Positions 25,114 to 33,829 of a stretch of 64,000 nucleotides of DNA are shown here, piece by piece. Every line of letters starts with the position of its first letter. Position 1 is the first letter of the stretch. Origin of the DNA: Neorhizobium sp. NCHU2750 (GTDB taxonomy: Bacteria > Pseudomonadota > Alphaproteobacteria > Rhizobiales > Rhizobiaceae); NCBI RefSeq assembly GCF_003597675.1, contig NZ_CP030827.1:806001-870000 (forward strand), written 5' to 3'. Under the pieces are notes generated by a model. It searched no databases, was not told where the DNA came from, and was given only the letters and a program-made list of their open reading frames with translations. The position numbers and the translations under genes are program-made.

Positions 25114-26574
25114 GTGTTCCATTTCGACAATTCCTATTCGCGCCTTCCGGAGAAGTTCTTCGCCTCCGTCTATCCCGAGCCGGTGGAGGGGCCAAAACTT
25201 CTGAAATTCAACGAGAAGCTGGCAAGCGAACTGGGCATAGAGGTCGATCTTTCCGACCCGGACCGGCTCGCTGCAACGCTTGCCGGCAATGTCGTGCCGC
25301 AGGGGGCGTCGCCGCTCGCCATGGCCTATGCCGGCCACCAGTTCGGCAATTTCGTTCCCCAGCTCGGCGATGGCCGCGCCATCCTGCTCGGTGAAGTGGT
25401 CGATCAGAAGGGCCTGCGTCGCGATATCCAGTGGAAGGGCGCCGGCCCGACGCCCTTTTCGCGCCGCGGCGATGGCCGCGCGGCACTCGGACCGGTCTTG
25501 CGCGAATATATCGTCTCCGAAGCCATGCATGCGCTCGGCATCCCGGCCACACGGGCGCTGGCAGCCGTTGCCACCGGCGAACAGGTCTATCGCGAAATGC
25601 CGGAACAGGGCGCCGTCTTCGTCCGTGTCGCGGCAAGCCATGTGCGCGTCGGCACCTTCCAGTTCTTTGCCGCCCGCGGCGATACCGAGGGCGTCAAGAC
25701 GCTCGCGGACTATGTCATCGACCGGCATTACCCCCAATTGAAATCGGCCGAAAACCCCTATGCCGCGCTTTTGCGTGCCATCGCTTTCGCCCAGGCGGCG
25801 CTGATTGCCCGCTGGCTCGGCATCGGCTTCGTCCATGGGGTGATGAACACCGACAACATGACCATCTCGGGCGAGACGATCGATTTCGGCCCCTGCGCCT
25901 TTCTCGACGAATACCACCAGATGAAGGTGTTTTCCTCGATCGACCAGGGCGGCCGCTACGCCTATCGCAACCAGCCGGGCATCGGCCAGTGGAATATTGC
26001 AAGGCTGGCAGAATGCCTGCTGCCGCTGATCGACGAGGATCAGGACAAGGCGGTGGAGGCGGCAAATGCCGTGCTGGGTGAATTCGGCGAGCGCTTCCAG
26101 GCCGAATGGATCGCCGTCTTCCGCGCCAAGCTCGGGCTTGTTACGCAAGGCGAGGGCGATGGCGAACTGGTGCAGGAGCTGATGTCGATCATGCAGCAGC
26201 AGGAAGCCGATTTCACCCTCGTTTTCAGGGCCCTGGCCAATGCCGCCGAAGGTGATGACGAGCGTTTCCTGGGAGAGTTCTCCGAGCCTGAGAAACCTGC
26301 CGAATGGCTGGCATCGTGGCGCAACAAGCTTGCCGCCGAGCCGGATGCCGCTGCCGCAAGACCGGCCGCGATCCGCGCCGTCAACCCCGCCATCATCCCG
26401 CGCAACCACCGCATCCAGGAGGCCATCTCGGCCGCCAATTACGGTGATCTCTCCTTCTTCGAGCGCTTGCTCGAAGCTCTCGAAAAACCCTATGAGGAGC
26501 GCCCGGATTTTTCCGACCTGATGACCCCGCCGACACCGGAAGAGCGGGTGACGCGGACGTTTTGCGGCACGTGA
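25114..26574 (+). CDS. selO: Protein adenylyltransferase SelO (YdiU/UPF0061)
   Basis: A 486-residue pseudokinase-fold protein starting with GTG (GGGAG upstream). It has family hallmarks such as GHQFGNFVPQLGDGRAILLG, KGAGPTPFSRRGDGRAALG, and the HGVMNTDNMTISGETIDFGP catalytic loop with its metal-binding Asp pair. SelO transfers AMP from ATP to serine, threonine or tyrosine hydroxyls of redox proteins. It ends TFCGT; some members have a selenocysteine or cysteine there, and a single cysteine is kept. It stands alone, convergent with arsC. Confidence 0.95.
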   Translation: MFHFDNSYSRLPEKFFASVYPEPVEGPKLLKFNEKLASELGIEVDLSDPDRLAATLAGNVVPQGASPLAMAYAGHQFGNFVPQLGDGRAILLGEVVDQKGLRRDIQWKGAGPTPFSRRGDGRAALGPVLREYIVSEAMHALGIPATRALAAVATGEQVYREMPEQGAVFVRVAASHVRVGTFQFFAARGDTEGVKTLADYVIDRHYPQLKSAENPYAALLRAIAFAQAALIARWLGIGFVHGVMNTDNMTISGETIDFGPCAFLDEYHQMKVFSSIDQGGRYAYRNQPGIGQWNIARLAECLLPLIDEDQDKAVEAANAVLGEFGERFQAEWIAVFRAKLGLVTQGEGDGELVQELMSIMQQQEADFTLVFRALANAAEGDDERFLGEFSEPEKPAEWLASWRNKLAAEPDAAAARPAAIRAVNPAIIPRNHRIQEAISAANYGDLSFFERLLEALEKPYEERPDFSDLMTPPTPEERVTRTFCGT

Positions 26575-26577
26575 CGG

Positions 26578-27000
26578 TCAGCCGATCCGCCTGCCGTTCC
26601 CGTCGATCACCGCTTCGCCGTCTTCCTTGGAAAACGGCCCCTTGTGGCTGTCCGGCAGGATGTCGAGAACTCGTTCCGAAGGCCGCGCCAGACGCGTGCC
26701 GAGCGGGGAGGTGACGAAAGGTCGGTTGATCAGGATCGGGTGTTCGAGCATCGCCTCGATGAGCGCCGCGTCGGAGAGCGCCGGATCGTCGAGCCCGAGC
26801 TCCAGATAGGGCGTTCCCTTTTCACGGATTGCCTGCCGCACGGTGAGCCCCGCATCGGCAATCATCGTAAGGAGCGCCTCGCGCGAGGGCGGGGTCTTCA
26901 GATATTCGATCACCAGCGGCTCGATGCCGGCATTGCGGATCATCGCCAGCGTGTTGCGCGAGGTGCCGCAGGCCGGGTTGTGGTAGATGGTGACGTCCAA
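26578..27000 (-). CDS. arsC: Arsenate reductase, glutaredoxin-coupled (ArsC)
   Basis: A 140-residue thioredoxin-fold protein with the active-site cysteine in HNPACGTSRNT (Cys11) and the conserved SPLGTRLARPSE region that contributes the arginines. It reduces arsenate to arsenite with glutathione and glutaredoxin. It starts with TTG and its GGAGG ribosome site lies within the last codons of the upstream DapA-family gene, so translation is coupled. No other ars genes are visible; members also act on other substrates or serve as YfgD-like proteins. Confidence 0.88.
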   Translation of the reverse strand: MDVTIYHNPACGTSRNTLAMIRNAGIEPLVIEYLKTPPSREALLTMIADAGLTVRQAIREKGTPYLELGLDDPALSDAALIEAMLEHPILINRPFVTSPLGTRLARPSERVLDILPDSHKGPFSKEDGEAVIDGNGRRIG

Positions 27001-27004
27001 TCCC

Positions 27005-27922
27005 TCAGGCCTCCAGATCCGCGTCTTCCAATGCGGCCAAAGCCGCCTCGATTGCCGGCATGGCGTCGGCCGCCGGCGGCAGCACCGGCAGCGGCGGTTT
27101 GGCGTTGAAAAGCCCCATCAGGTTGGCCGCCGCATAGACGACGCGCAGGCTGCCATGCGTCTTGAACAGCGTCCAGAGCGGGGCAAAAAGCGCATCGAGA
27201 CGTGCCGCCTCGGCCCGGTCGCCGGCCATCGCCGCGCGGGCGAGGGCAAGCGTCTGTTTCGGCAACAGGCCGGCCACCACGCTGTACCAGCAGTCGGAGC
27301 CTTGCAGCAGCGCCTCGGTGCAGCCCCAGTCGGCGCTGTAGCCGACGGCGAAATTCGACGGCACGGCCGCGCGCAGCCGTTTGATCTCGCTTGCAAAATC
27401 ACCGTCCTTCGGCAGCGGCATCTTCACCGCGCTGACATTGGCAAGCGTGGCAAGCCTCGCGATCAGCCCCTCGGAGAAGGAGAAATGCGTCGTCGACGGA
27501 TTGTTGTAGATGGCAAGCGGCAGGTCGGTCGCCGACGCCACGGCCTCAAAATGCAAAAACGCTTCGTCTTCCGTCAGGGGCGTATAGGAAACCGGTGCGA
27601 GCAGCAGCGCATCGGCCCCGGCCGACGCCGCATCGCGGGCAAGCGCCACCGCCTCGTCGGTGCGCATCGCGCCCACTCCGACGATCAGCGGGATCTTTCC
27701 ACCGACGCATTCGACAGCCGCCGCAACCGCCCGCCGCCGCTCCTCGCGCGACAGATACATATAGGTGCCGGTGCTGCCGAGCAGGCCGATACTGTTAGTT
27801 TCAGCCTCGGCGATGCGCGAAAGAAGCCGCTGCAGGGCCTCGGTATCGACCCGGCCGGCCTCACTGGCAGGCGTCATCGGAAAGGCGGAAAGACCGGTAA
27901 AGGCAGGCGCTGTGGCAGGCAT
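27005..27922 (-). CDS. DapA/NanA-superfamily lyase (dihydrodipicolinate synthase-like)
   Basis: About 305 residues in a TIM barrel. It has the nucleotide-free DHDPS features: GLLGSTGTYMYLSREERRRA (the conserved GSTGE/T region), a tyrosine in LPLAIYNNPSTT and the Schiff-base lysine in VSAVKMPLP. Members are aldolases or dehydratases for sugar acids, sialate or dipicolinate. The ATG at 27922 is chosen because GGAG precedes it; ATG at 27946 has no ribosome site. The specific substrate is unknown; it is translationally coupled to arsC. Confidence 0.85.
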   Translation of the reverse strand: MPATAPAFTGLSAFPMTPASEAGRVDTEALQRLLSRIAEAETNSIGLLGSTGTYMYLSREERRRAVAAAVECVGGKIPLIVGVGAMRTDEAVALARDAASAGADALLLAPVSYTPLTEDEAFLHFEAVASATDLPLAIYNNPSTTHFSFSEGLIARLATLANVSAVKMPLPKDGDFASEIKRLRAAVPSNFAVGYSADWGCTEALLQGSDCWYSVVAGLLPKQTLALARAAMAGDRAEAARLDALFAPLWTLFKTHGSLRVVYAAANLMGLFNAKPPLPVLPPAADAMPAIEAALAALEDADLEA

Positions 27923-28127
27923 CGAAAACTCCGGCAGAGGGGGCATGAGGTAACGGCACTAGGGGACGCAATGGGTGAGGGCCCTTGGGTGAGGGTCGGC
28001 ATAGGGACGGCCACTATGAGGGATTGCATCCGGCGGGCAAGGGGCCAGATTCCGGCGTCGACGGTGCCAGAAGTGATGCCGGAGCCGACCGACAGTGTCG
28101 GCGGTCGAGGTTTGCGCCGGGCCGCTC

Positions 28128-29018
28128 TCAGGCGGCCAGCTGGCGCATCCTTGCGCTCTGTATCTCCTTTACCGGCGGCAGGCCGAACATGCGGCGATAT
28201 TCGCGGTTGAACTGCTGGACGCTTTCATAGCCGACGCTGAAGGCGGCCATGCTGGAATTGGCGCCTTCGGCCAGCATCAGTCGCCGCGCTTCGATAAGGC
28301 GCAACTGCTTCTGGAACTGCAGCGGCGACAGCGATGTGACAGAGCGGAAATGCTGGTGAAATGACGACGGGCTCATGCCCGCCAGCGCGGCGAGCTCCTC
28401 GACCGGCATGGCCCTGGCGAAATCGGCGCGCAGCACATTCACCGCCCGGCCTATGCGCTGGACATGGCCATCCGCGCTTCCAAGCCGGCGTATCGCGGCG
28501 CCATGCCGCCCGGCGAGCAGCCAGTAATGCATCTCGCGAACGAGCGAGGCATGAAGATGCGGGATTGCACTCGGACGATCGAGCAAATGCATAAGCCTGA
28601 GCGCGCTGTCGGCAACCTCGGTATTGGTGGGTTCAAGACGCAACGCCGTGCCGCCCGGATCCGGTGCAGCATCCATCTCCTCGATCAACCCGGCGATGAT
28701 GGCTGCATCGAGCGTGATGACCATCGAGAAGTAGGGTTCCTTCGCGCTCGCTTTGGTGATCTGGCTGACCGTTGGCACGTCGGCGGTAATCAGCATCGAA
28801 TCTCCCGCCTGAAAATCAACGGCCTGATTTCCCATCATCACATGCTTGCTGCCTTGCAACACCAGGCAGGCGAGCGGCGAGGCGATCATGTGCTGCAGCT
28901 CGCTCGGCGCCGTGGCCCGGATCACCGTCAGGCCACTGATCGGCGTCGACGCCACACCTGTGTGATCGGCATGGGCGAAGGAATAGCGGCGAACGGCGTC
29001 GAGCAATGTGTCTGTCAT
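28128..29018 (-). CDS. AraC-family regulator with AraC_N ligand domain
   Basis: A 296-residue protein. Residues 20-190 match the AraC type-N cupin-like domain (ACLVLQGSKHVMMGNQAVDF), and residues 195-290 are two helix-turn-helix motifs (LAALAGMSPSSFHQHFRSVT and SVGYESVQQFNREYRRMFG). This branch often controls oxidoreductase genes for aldehydes or alcohols. It is divergent from the SDR gene 174 bases away, its probable target. Confidence 0.92.
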   Translation of the reverse strand: MTDTLLDAVRRYSFAHADHTGVASTPISGLTVIRATAPSELQHMIASPLACLVLQGSKHVMMGNQAVDFQAGDSMLITADVPTVSQITKASAKEPYFSMVITLDAAIIAGLIEEMDAAPDPGGTALRLEPTNTEVADSALRLMHLLDRPSAIPHLHASLVREMHYWLLAGRHGAAIRRLGSADGHVQRIGRAVNVLRADFARAMPVEELAALAGMSPSSFHQHFRSVTSLSPLQFQKQLRLIEARRLMLAEGANSSMAAFSVGYESVQQFNREYRRMFGLPPVKEIQSARMRQLAA

Positions 29019-29192
29019 GGCCGCAAGACTACACAGGCTTCAGCTCGGCGTAAATCGCATTTGGAGGAATAGGCAAAGAACGCCGAGCTTCCGGCAACCG
29101 CGGACCGCGTGTCCGGGCGATAGTCGCCTCGTCAACAGAGGCCGTCCCTTCCATCGGGTTCTGGCCGGCACATGAAAGCAAGGAGTTCCGCC

Positions 29193-29990
29193 ATGACGAC
29201 GATGAATACGACAACGACGAACATCACAGCAAACGGCGCAAAGATCGCCATCGTCACCGGGGCAAGCCGCGGTCTCGGCCGCAACACGGCCCTCAGGATC
29301 GCCGCCAAGGGCAGCGACGTCATCATCACCTACCGCAGCAAGAAGGAGGAAGCCGACGCCGTGGTGGCCGAGATCCGGGCGCTGGGCCGCAAGGCCGCCG
29401 CCTTTCAGCTCGATACCGGCAATGTCTCGTCCTTCCCGGCCTTTGTCGGAGAATTGCGCGCGGCATTGCAGCACACGTTCGGCCGCGACACATTCGATCA
29501 CCTCGTCAACAATGCCGGTCATGGCGAATATGCACTTCTGGCCGATACGACCGAGGCGCAGTTCGACGGACTGGTCAATGTCCACTTCAAGGGCGTGTTT
29601 TTCCTCACCCAGGCACTTCTGCCGCTGATCGCCGATGGTGGCCGGATCGTCAACCTGTCCTCGGGCCTGACCCGCATTTCCGCTGCCGGCTTTTCCGCCT
29701 ATTCCGCGGTCAAGGGCGCCATCGAAATCCTCAGCGTCTACATGGCCAAGGAACTCGGCGCGCGCGGCATTGCCGTCAACACGGTGGCACCCGGCGCGAT
29801 CGAGACGGATTTCCTCGGCGGCGCGGTGCGTGACACGCCCGAGATGAACAAGACCTTTGCCGACATGATCGCCCTTGGCCGGGTCGGCGTTCCCGACGAT
29901 ATCGGCCCGATGATCGCCAGCCTGCTGACCGAGGACAATCGCTGGATCAACGCCCAGCGGATCGAAGTCTCCGGTGGCCAGGTCATCTGA
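29193..29990 (+). CDS. Short-chain dehydrogenase/reductase
   Basis: A 265-residue classical SDR: TGASRGLG at residues 22-29, NNAG at 106-109 and the triad Ser157, Tyr170, Lys174. AAGGAG seven bases upstream fixes the ATG at 29193. A threonine-rich N-terminal stretch of about 14 residues precedes the fold. It probably reduces or oxidises a carbonyl with NADP(H), and its expression is likely controlled by the divergent AraC gene. It is the last chromosomal gene before the phage cluster. Confidence 0.9.
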   Translation: MTTMNTTTTNITANGAKIAIVTGASRGLGRNTALRIAAKGSDVIITYRSKKEEADAVVAEIRALGRKAAAFQLDTGNVSSFPAFVGELRAALQHTFGRDTFDHLVNNAGHGEYALLADTTEAQFDGLVNVHFKGVFFLTQALLPLIADGGRIVNLSSGLTRISAAGFSAYSAVKGAIEILSVYMAKELGARGIAVNTVAPGAIETDFLGGAVRDTPEMNKTFADMIALGRVGVPDDIGPMIASLLTEDNRWINAQRIEVSGGQVI

Positions 29991-30117
29991 GGCAGGTCAT
30001 TTGAGGCACGTCGTCCGAACTGTGTGAAGGCATTCGGTGTCAGGCGGACAGGCATTGCCGCGAAAGCGACGACGCGTGCCCGCCTGAAGAAAGATTCCGC
30101 ATATAGGAAAATAATCC

Positions 30118-30146
30118 TTGACGGCGTGACGGTGCTTTGATAGGGT
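30118..30146 (+). promoter_or_regulatory. Sigma-70-type promoter upstream of the phage cluster
   Basis: TTGACG (30118-30123) and TAGGGT (30141-30146) are separated by 17 bases. Transcription would begin near 30153, about 180 bases before the first phage gene. Confidence 0.55.
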
Positions 30147-30152
30147 TCATGC

Positions 30153-30280
30153 ATGGTCGAAGAGCTGCGCCGGTGCGGCCCCGAACGAGGGTCTGGCGAA
30201 AGACACGACCGATCCTATCAACACATTGCCGGACGGGGATGCAGACGCTGCGGGCGAAAATGCCGGCGGCGCGTTTTTTT
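30153..30280 (+). ncRNA. Candidate leader RNA or small RNA
   Basis: The stretch between the promoter above and a strong terminator has no convincing reading frame and would give an RNA of about 128 nucleotides. It could be an independent small RNA or a leader in which transcription of the phage cluster is attenuated. No known RNA family is recognised. Confidence 0.4.
30246..30280 (+). terminator. Rho-independent terminator before the first phage gene
   Basis: A ten-position stem (CGCTGCGGGC with GCCGGCGGCG, one wobble and one mismatch) around GAAAAT is followed by CG and seven T residues. It lies 54 bases before the first phage gene, so it would cut off read-through from the upstream promoter unless relieved. 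Confidence 0.7.
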
Positions 30281-30333
30281 GCCTGCCCGCGATTGCATAT
30301 CCTTGATCGACACGCTTTTCGGGGACCTTCCTC

Positions 30334-30912
30334 ATGCCCTCAGCCCAACCGGATCAATTCGACAGGTTCGACCCCGCCTTGTTCGGCCTCTGGCAGGATC
30401 GCCCGCGTTATGAAGCCGACTTTCAGATGGAGGATGGTGAACTGATCGGCGAGGTGCGTACCGTGCTGGAGGTCAAGTCGGCCGATGCCCTGCCGTCTCC
30501 CGCCGACCAGCTGCGCCAGATCCTGAACGACATGACGGTGGAGATGCGCGAGCAGTTTTCCACCTTCCGCAAGATGCGCGAGAGCGCCGCAGCGGCGCTG
30601 ACCGATGGCGACGAGGCAGCACAAAAACTTGCCCGCGCCGATGTGAAGGCGGCGACCGACGCGATGAGCCTGATCGTCCGCACGCTGGAAAAGGTCGACA
30701 GCCTGCAGCGCCAGCTCGCCCGTGATCGCGAGATCGAGGCCGAACGGCTGGCCGACGAGGGTGGCTATGAGGAGGCGGTTCGTGAGGTTGACGGGCTTAT
30801 CTGGCAGCGCGCGCAGGAGATGTTTGAAAAGCGCTGTGTCGCACTTGGCATTGATCCAGGCAAGCGCTGCAGTGAGGGAGGGGATCAACCGCAACCGACC
30901 GACACCGGCTGA
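30334..30912 (+). CDS. Putative small terminase subunit or terminase-linked protein
   Basis: A 192-residue, largely helical, charged protein. A coiled-coil-like stretch covers residues 60-150 (ADQLRQILNDMTVEMREQFS and then repeated acid-base heptads). Its place just before the large terminase, as for gene 1 of the Rhodobacter GTA, suggests the small terminase/DNA-recognition subunit. No helix-turn-helix is evident, so this is inference from position. It is the first structural gene of the cluster. Confidence 0.5.
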   Translation: MPSAQPDQFDRFDPALFGLWQDRPRYEADFQMEDGELIGEVRTVLEVKSADALPSPADQLRQILNDMTVEMREQFSTFRKMRESAAAALTDGDEAAQKLARADVKAATDAMSLIVRTLEKVDSLQRQLARDREIEAERLADEGGYEEAVREVDGLIWQRAQEMFEKRCVALGIDPGKRCSEGGDQPQPTDTG

Positions 30913-30928
30913 AGCCGAAGCCATAGTG

Positions 30929-32344
30929 ATGCTGCAGCAGCATGAGGGCGAGATGACGGCCATAGATGAAGTCTTGCAGCGGCAACGCAATGCCTTGGCG
31001 GCGGGCGCCTTCAGCAGCACCGACAATCCGCGGCAAGAGAAACCACTGGTGGAGGAGAAACCACTGGACGACAAGCCGCCATTGCGGCCCGTCGCCGAGG
31101 GGGATGCCGGATGGGTGCCGCACGCTCCCCGCCTTCAGCGTCTCTGGTCTCTCAACGGCCGCGACGAGCAAAAGCCGCCTTCCGGCGACTGGCGCACGTG
31201 GCTGATCATGGGCGGGCGCGGTTCGGGCAAGACGCGGGCCGGCGCCGAATGGGTGCATGCGCTTGCCTCTGAGGGCGCACGTTCTTCGCTGAGAATCGCG
31301 CTGGTGGCCGAGACGCTCGGCGATGCCCGCGAGGTGATGATCGACGGTGTCTCCGGCATCTGCCGCATCGCCCGCAGCAAATGCCCGGATTTCGAGATAT
31401 CGCGGCGCAGGCTCGTCTGGCCGAATGGCGCGGTGGCGCAGATCTTTTCCTCCGAAGACCCGGAGGCGCTGCGCGGCCCGCAATTTCACTTCGCCTGGTG
31501 CGATGAACTGGGCAAATGGAAACATGCCGAAGAGACGTTCGACATGCTGCAGTTCGGCCTGCGCTTGGGCCGCGATCCGAGGCAGCTGGTGACGACGACG
31601 CCGCGGCCGGTGCCGGTCCTGAAGCGGCTGATCGCCGACCCTTCGACCCGGCTGGTAAAAATTGCGACCGGCGGCAACCGCAACAATCTGGCGCCGGGCT
31701 TCATCGAGGCGCTCGAAAGGCGCTATGGCGGCACAAGGCTGGGAAGGCAGGAACTCGACGGTGAAATGATCGACGACCGCGACGACGCGCTGTGGAAGCG
31801 GGCCGAGATCGAGGCCTGCACCATCCGCCTCGTTCCGGCCTTGCGGCGCATCGTCGTGGCGGTCGATCCGCCATCGGGCATGGGAGAATATTCCTGTTGC
31901 GGCATCGTGGTGGCCGGCATCGATGGCGATGGCCGCGCTGTGGTTCTGGCCGACCGCTCGGTGGAAGGCGCATCACCTGCCGGCTGGGCAAAAGCGGTGG
32001 TCGATGCCTACAGGCAGTTCGAGGCCGACCGGGTGGTGGCGGAAGGCAACCAGGGCGGCGAGATGGTGGCGGCGATGTTGAGAAGCGTCGAGGTGGCGCT
32101 GCCGATCACCATGGTCCATGCCACGCGCGGAAAATTCACCCGCGCCGAACCTGTGGCCGCACTTTACGAGCAACGGCGCGTCGCCCATGCCGGGCGGTTC
32201 GTCGAACTGGAAGACCAGATGTGCGATTTCGGCCCGGATGGCCTCTCGTCAGGCCGCTCTCCCGACCGGCTGGATGCGCTCGTCTGGGCATTGACGGCGC
32301 TGGTCCTGGAAGGGCAGGGCGAGCCGCGGGTGAGGGGCTTGTAG
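30929..32344 (+). CDS. Phage/GTA large terminase (DNA-packaging ATPase and nuclease)
   Basis: About 471 residues. Walker A GGRGSGKTRAGAEW is near residue 95, Walker B FAWCDELGKW near 190 and a motif III TTTPRP after it. The RNase H-like nuclease follows from about 290 (VVAVDPPSGMGEYSCCGIVV with the first acid, later DRVVAEGNQGGEMV and DRLDALVWAL). It packages DNA into preformed heads. The start is uncertain: the frame is open to 30722, overlapping the previous gene; GTG at 30926 and ATG at 30929 or 30953 are possible. Confidence 0.9.
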   Translation: MLQQHEGEMTAIDEVLQRQRNALAAGAFSSTDNPRQEKPLVEEKPLDDKPPLRPVAEGDAGWVPHAPRLQRLWSLNGRDEQKPPSGDWRTWLIMGGRGSGKTRAGAEWVHALASEGARSSLRIALVAETLGDAREVMIDGVSGICRIARSKCPDFEISRRRLVWPNGAVAQIFSSEDPEALRGPQFHFAWCDELGKWKHAEETFDMLQFGLRLGRDPRQLVTTTPRPVPVLKRLIADPSTRLVKIATGGNRNNLAPGFIEALERRYGGTRLGRQELDGEMIDDRDDALWKRAEIEACTIRLVPALRRIVVAVDPPSGMGEYSCCGIVVAGIDGDGRAVVLADRSVEGASPAGWAKAVVDAYRQFEADRVVAEGNQGGEMVAAMLRSVEVALPITMVHATRGKFTRAEPVAALYEQRRVAHAGRFVELEDQMCDFGPDGLSSGRSPDRLDALVWALTALVLEGQGEPRVRGL

Positions 32345-32373
32345 CTCCCGGTTCGCGGCCCGCAAAGTGAAGA

Positions 32374-32499
32374 TCAGCGCTGGTTCGGCTGGCGCGTAGT
32401 GTTGTCCTGCATCTGCTTCCATTCGGATTCCATGCGATCCAGAACGTCCTGGGGGATCGGTTTCGAAGGGGCTGCAGGGCTGGTCTGCTGCATCATCAT
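32374..32499 (-). CDS. Short reverse-strand ORF with strong ribosome site
   Basis: A 41-codon frame reading MMMQQTSPAAPSKPIPQDVL and then a charged helix (RMESEWKQMQDN). AAAAAAGGAGATC lies just before three consecutive ATG codons; the second or third is best spaced. It sits between the terminase and the GH19 gene on the opposite strand. It is too short to assign and could be a moron or a chance ORF, but the ribosome site is unusually good. Confidence 0.45.
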   Translation of the reverse strand: MMMQQTSPAAPSKPIPQDVLDRMESEWKQMQDNTTRQPNQR

Positions 32500-32684
32500 G
32501 ATCTCCTTTTTTGTTGCGCTGCACCATCATGGAAGAGCGCCGACATAACGTCGCATGGCGATATTGGTTCCATAGCCGGCGGCAAAAGTAAATCGGCCCT
32601 TAAGCCGTTAAAACGATTTAGTTTTCTTAAACCGATTGAAACTCGGAACGCGGTGAACGACCGCGGTAAAGGGGTATGCTTAAC

Positions 32685-33353
32685 ATGGCGACGGATCGAC
32701 GCGGTTTCTGCGATTGCCTGCGCAAAACCCTGTTTCGCGGGCATTTGACCACAGCTCAGCTCAAGGGCCTGGAGGCGATTCTCGATGGCTGGGAAGCGCT
32801 GCCGGAAACGGCGAGGGCGAAGGCCGGTGGCGATGACGCCCTAGCCTATATTCTCGCCACCGCCTTTCACGAGACGGCGGCCACCATGCAGCCGGTGCGC
32901 GAGACATTGGCACCATCCGACGAGGAGGCCGTGCGGCGGCTCGACCGCGCCTTTGCAGCCGGCCGGCTCGCTTCGGTCAAAACACCTTACTGGCGCTATG
33001 ATGCAGACGGCAGGACCTGGCTCGGCCGTGGCTTCCTGCAATTGACCCACAGGAAGAATTACCAGGCCATGTCGGCGCTGACCGGCATCGATCTCGTCGC
33101 CGATCCGGCCCGCGCCATGGAGCTTCACACCACAGTCGCGATCCTCATCGGCGGCATGCGGGCCGGCTCTTTTACCGGCAAGAGCCTCGCCGACTATTTT
33201 TCGGGCGGCCGGGCCGATTTTGCGAGCGCCAGAAAGATCATCAACGGCACTGACAGGGCGGCGCTGGTGGCGAGCTATGCGAGAACATTTCGCGCAGCGC
33301 TTGGGGCCGGGCTCTCGCCTGAGCATGGGAACGAGTATCAGTCCGCGCATTGA
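32685..33353 (+). CDS. Glycoside hydrolase 19-like muramidase/endolysin
   Basis: About 222 residues of lysozyme-like fold. The catalytic glutamate region TAFHETAATM and the LGRGFLQLTHRKNYQAMS substrate-binding segment match bacterial and phage GH19 endolysin/chitinase-like enzymes that cleave peptidoglycan. In GTA-type clusters such an enzyme could release particles, but the lysis genes of the R. capsulatus GTA lie elsewhere, so its location here is unusual. ATG at 32685 or 32676 can start it. Confidence 0.82.
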   Translation: MATDRRGFCDCLRKTLFRGHLTTAQLKGLEAILDGWEALPETARAKAGGDDALAYILATAFHETAATMQPVRETLAPSDEEAVRRLDRAFAAGRLASVKTPYWRYDADGRTWLGRGFLQLTHRKNYQAMSALTGIDLVADPARAMELHTTVAILIGGMRAGSFTGKSLADYFSGGRADFASARKIINGTDRAALVASYARTFRAALGAGLSPEHGNEYQSAH

Positions 33354-33412
33354 AGCCTTGAGGCACGCATGATAGGCAGCCTGCAGCCATTGATGAGGTT
33401 CGCAGAGGTTTC

Positions 33413-33721
33413 ATGATCCGCCATATCGTGTTTTTCACGGCCACGCCCGAAAATCTCGAAGAGGTTCGGGCAGGGCTTTCGATGCTGACCGCAAACCCGC
33501 ATGCGACGCTGCTCGAGATCGGCACCAATGTGAAGACCGACCAGTGGGGCACCGAGATCGACCTCATCGTCTATGGCGAATTCGAGGATGAAGCGGCACT
33601 CGCCGCCTACAAGGCGCACCCGATCTACAACAAGTCGACCGAGACGGTGCGGCCGATCCGCGAAGTCAGGATTGCCGCCGATTTCGACAGCGACAAGGCG
33701 GTCAAGACGCCGCTCAAATAA
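33413..33721 (+). CDS. Dabb-family protein (stress-responsive alpha/beta barrel)
   Basis: A 102-residue ferredoxin-like protein opening IRHIVFFTATPENLEEVR, with conserved middle IGTNVKTDQWGTEIDLIVYG and a YKAHPIYN helix end, as in Dabb proteins. These small dimers are of mostly unknown function; some act in stress or polyketide cyclisation. It is not a phage structural gene, so it looks like a passenger between terminase and portal genes. Confidence 0.85.
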   Translation: MIRHIVFFTATPENLEEVRAGLSMLTANPHATLLEIGTNVKTDQWGTEIDLIVYGEFEDEAALAAYKAHPIYNKSTETVRPIREVRIAADFDSDKAVKTPLK

Positions 33722-33829
33722 CGAAAAGACTTAAAGCGTGAACCGCGATCTTCAGGATCGCGCCACGCTGCAGGCCCGCGACAGCGATCCCCATCACTCT
33801 GTCCGCATCACACACAAGGATGTTTCACC

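Noticed and set aside
30153..30445. Plus-strand frames of about 85-100 codons between the promoter at 30118 and the first phage gene
   Set aside because: They cross a strong terminator and overlap the start of the next gene in another frame; their composition does not resemble the neighbours. The region is described as a leader or small RNA instead.
32676..33353. Reading the GH19-like gene as a cellular chitinase unrelated to the cluster
   Set aside because: Its position between the terminase and portal genes and its endolysin-like motifs make a phage lysis role more likely, though not proven.
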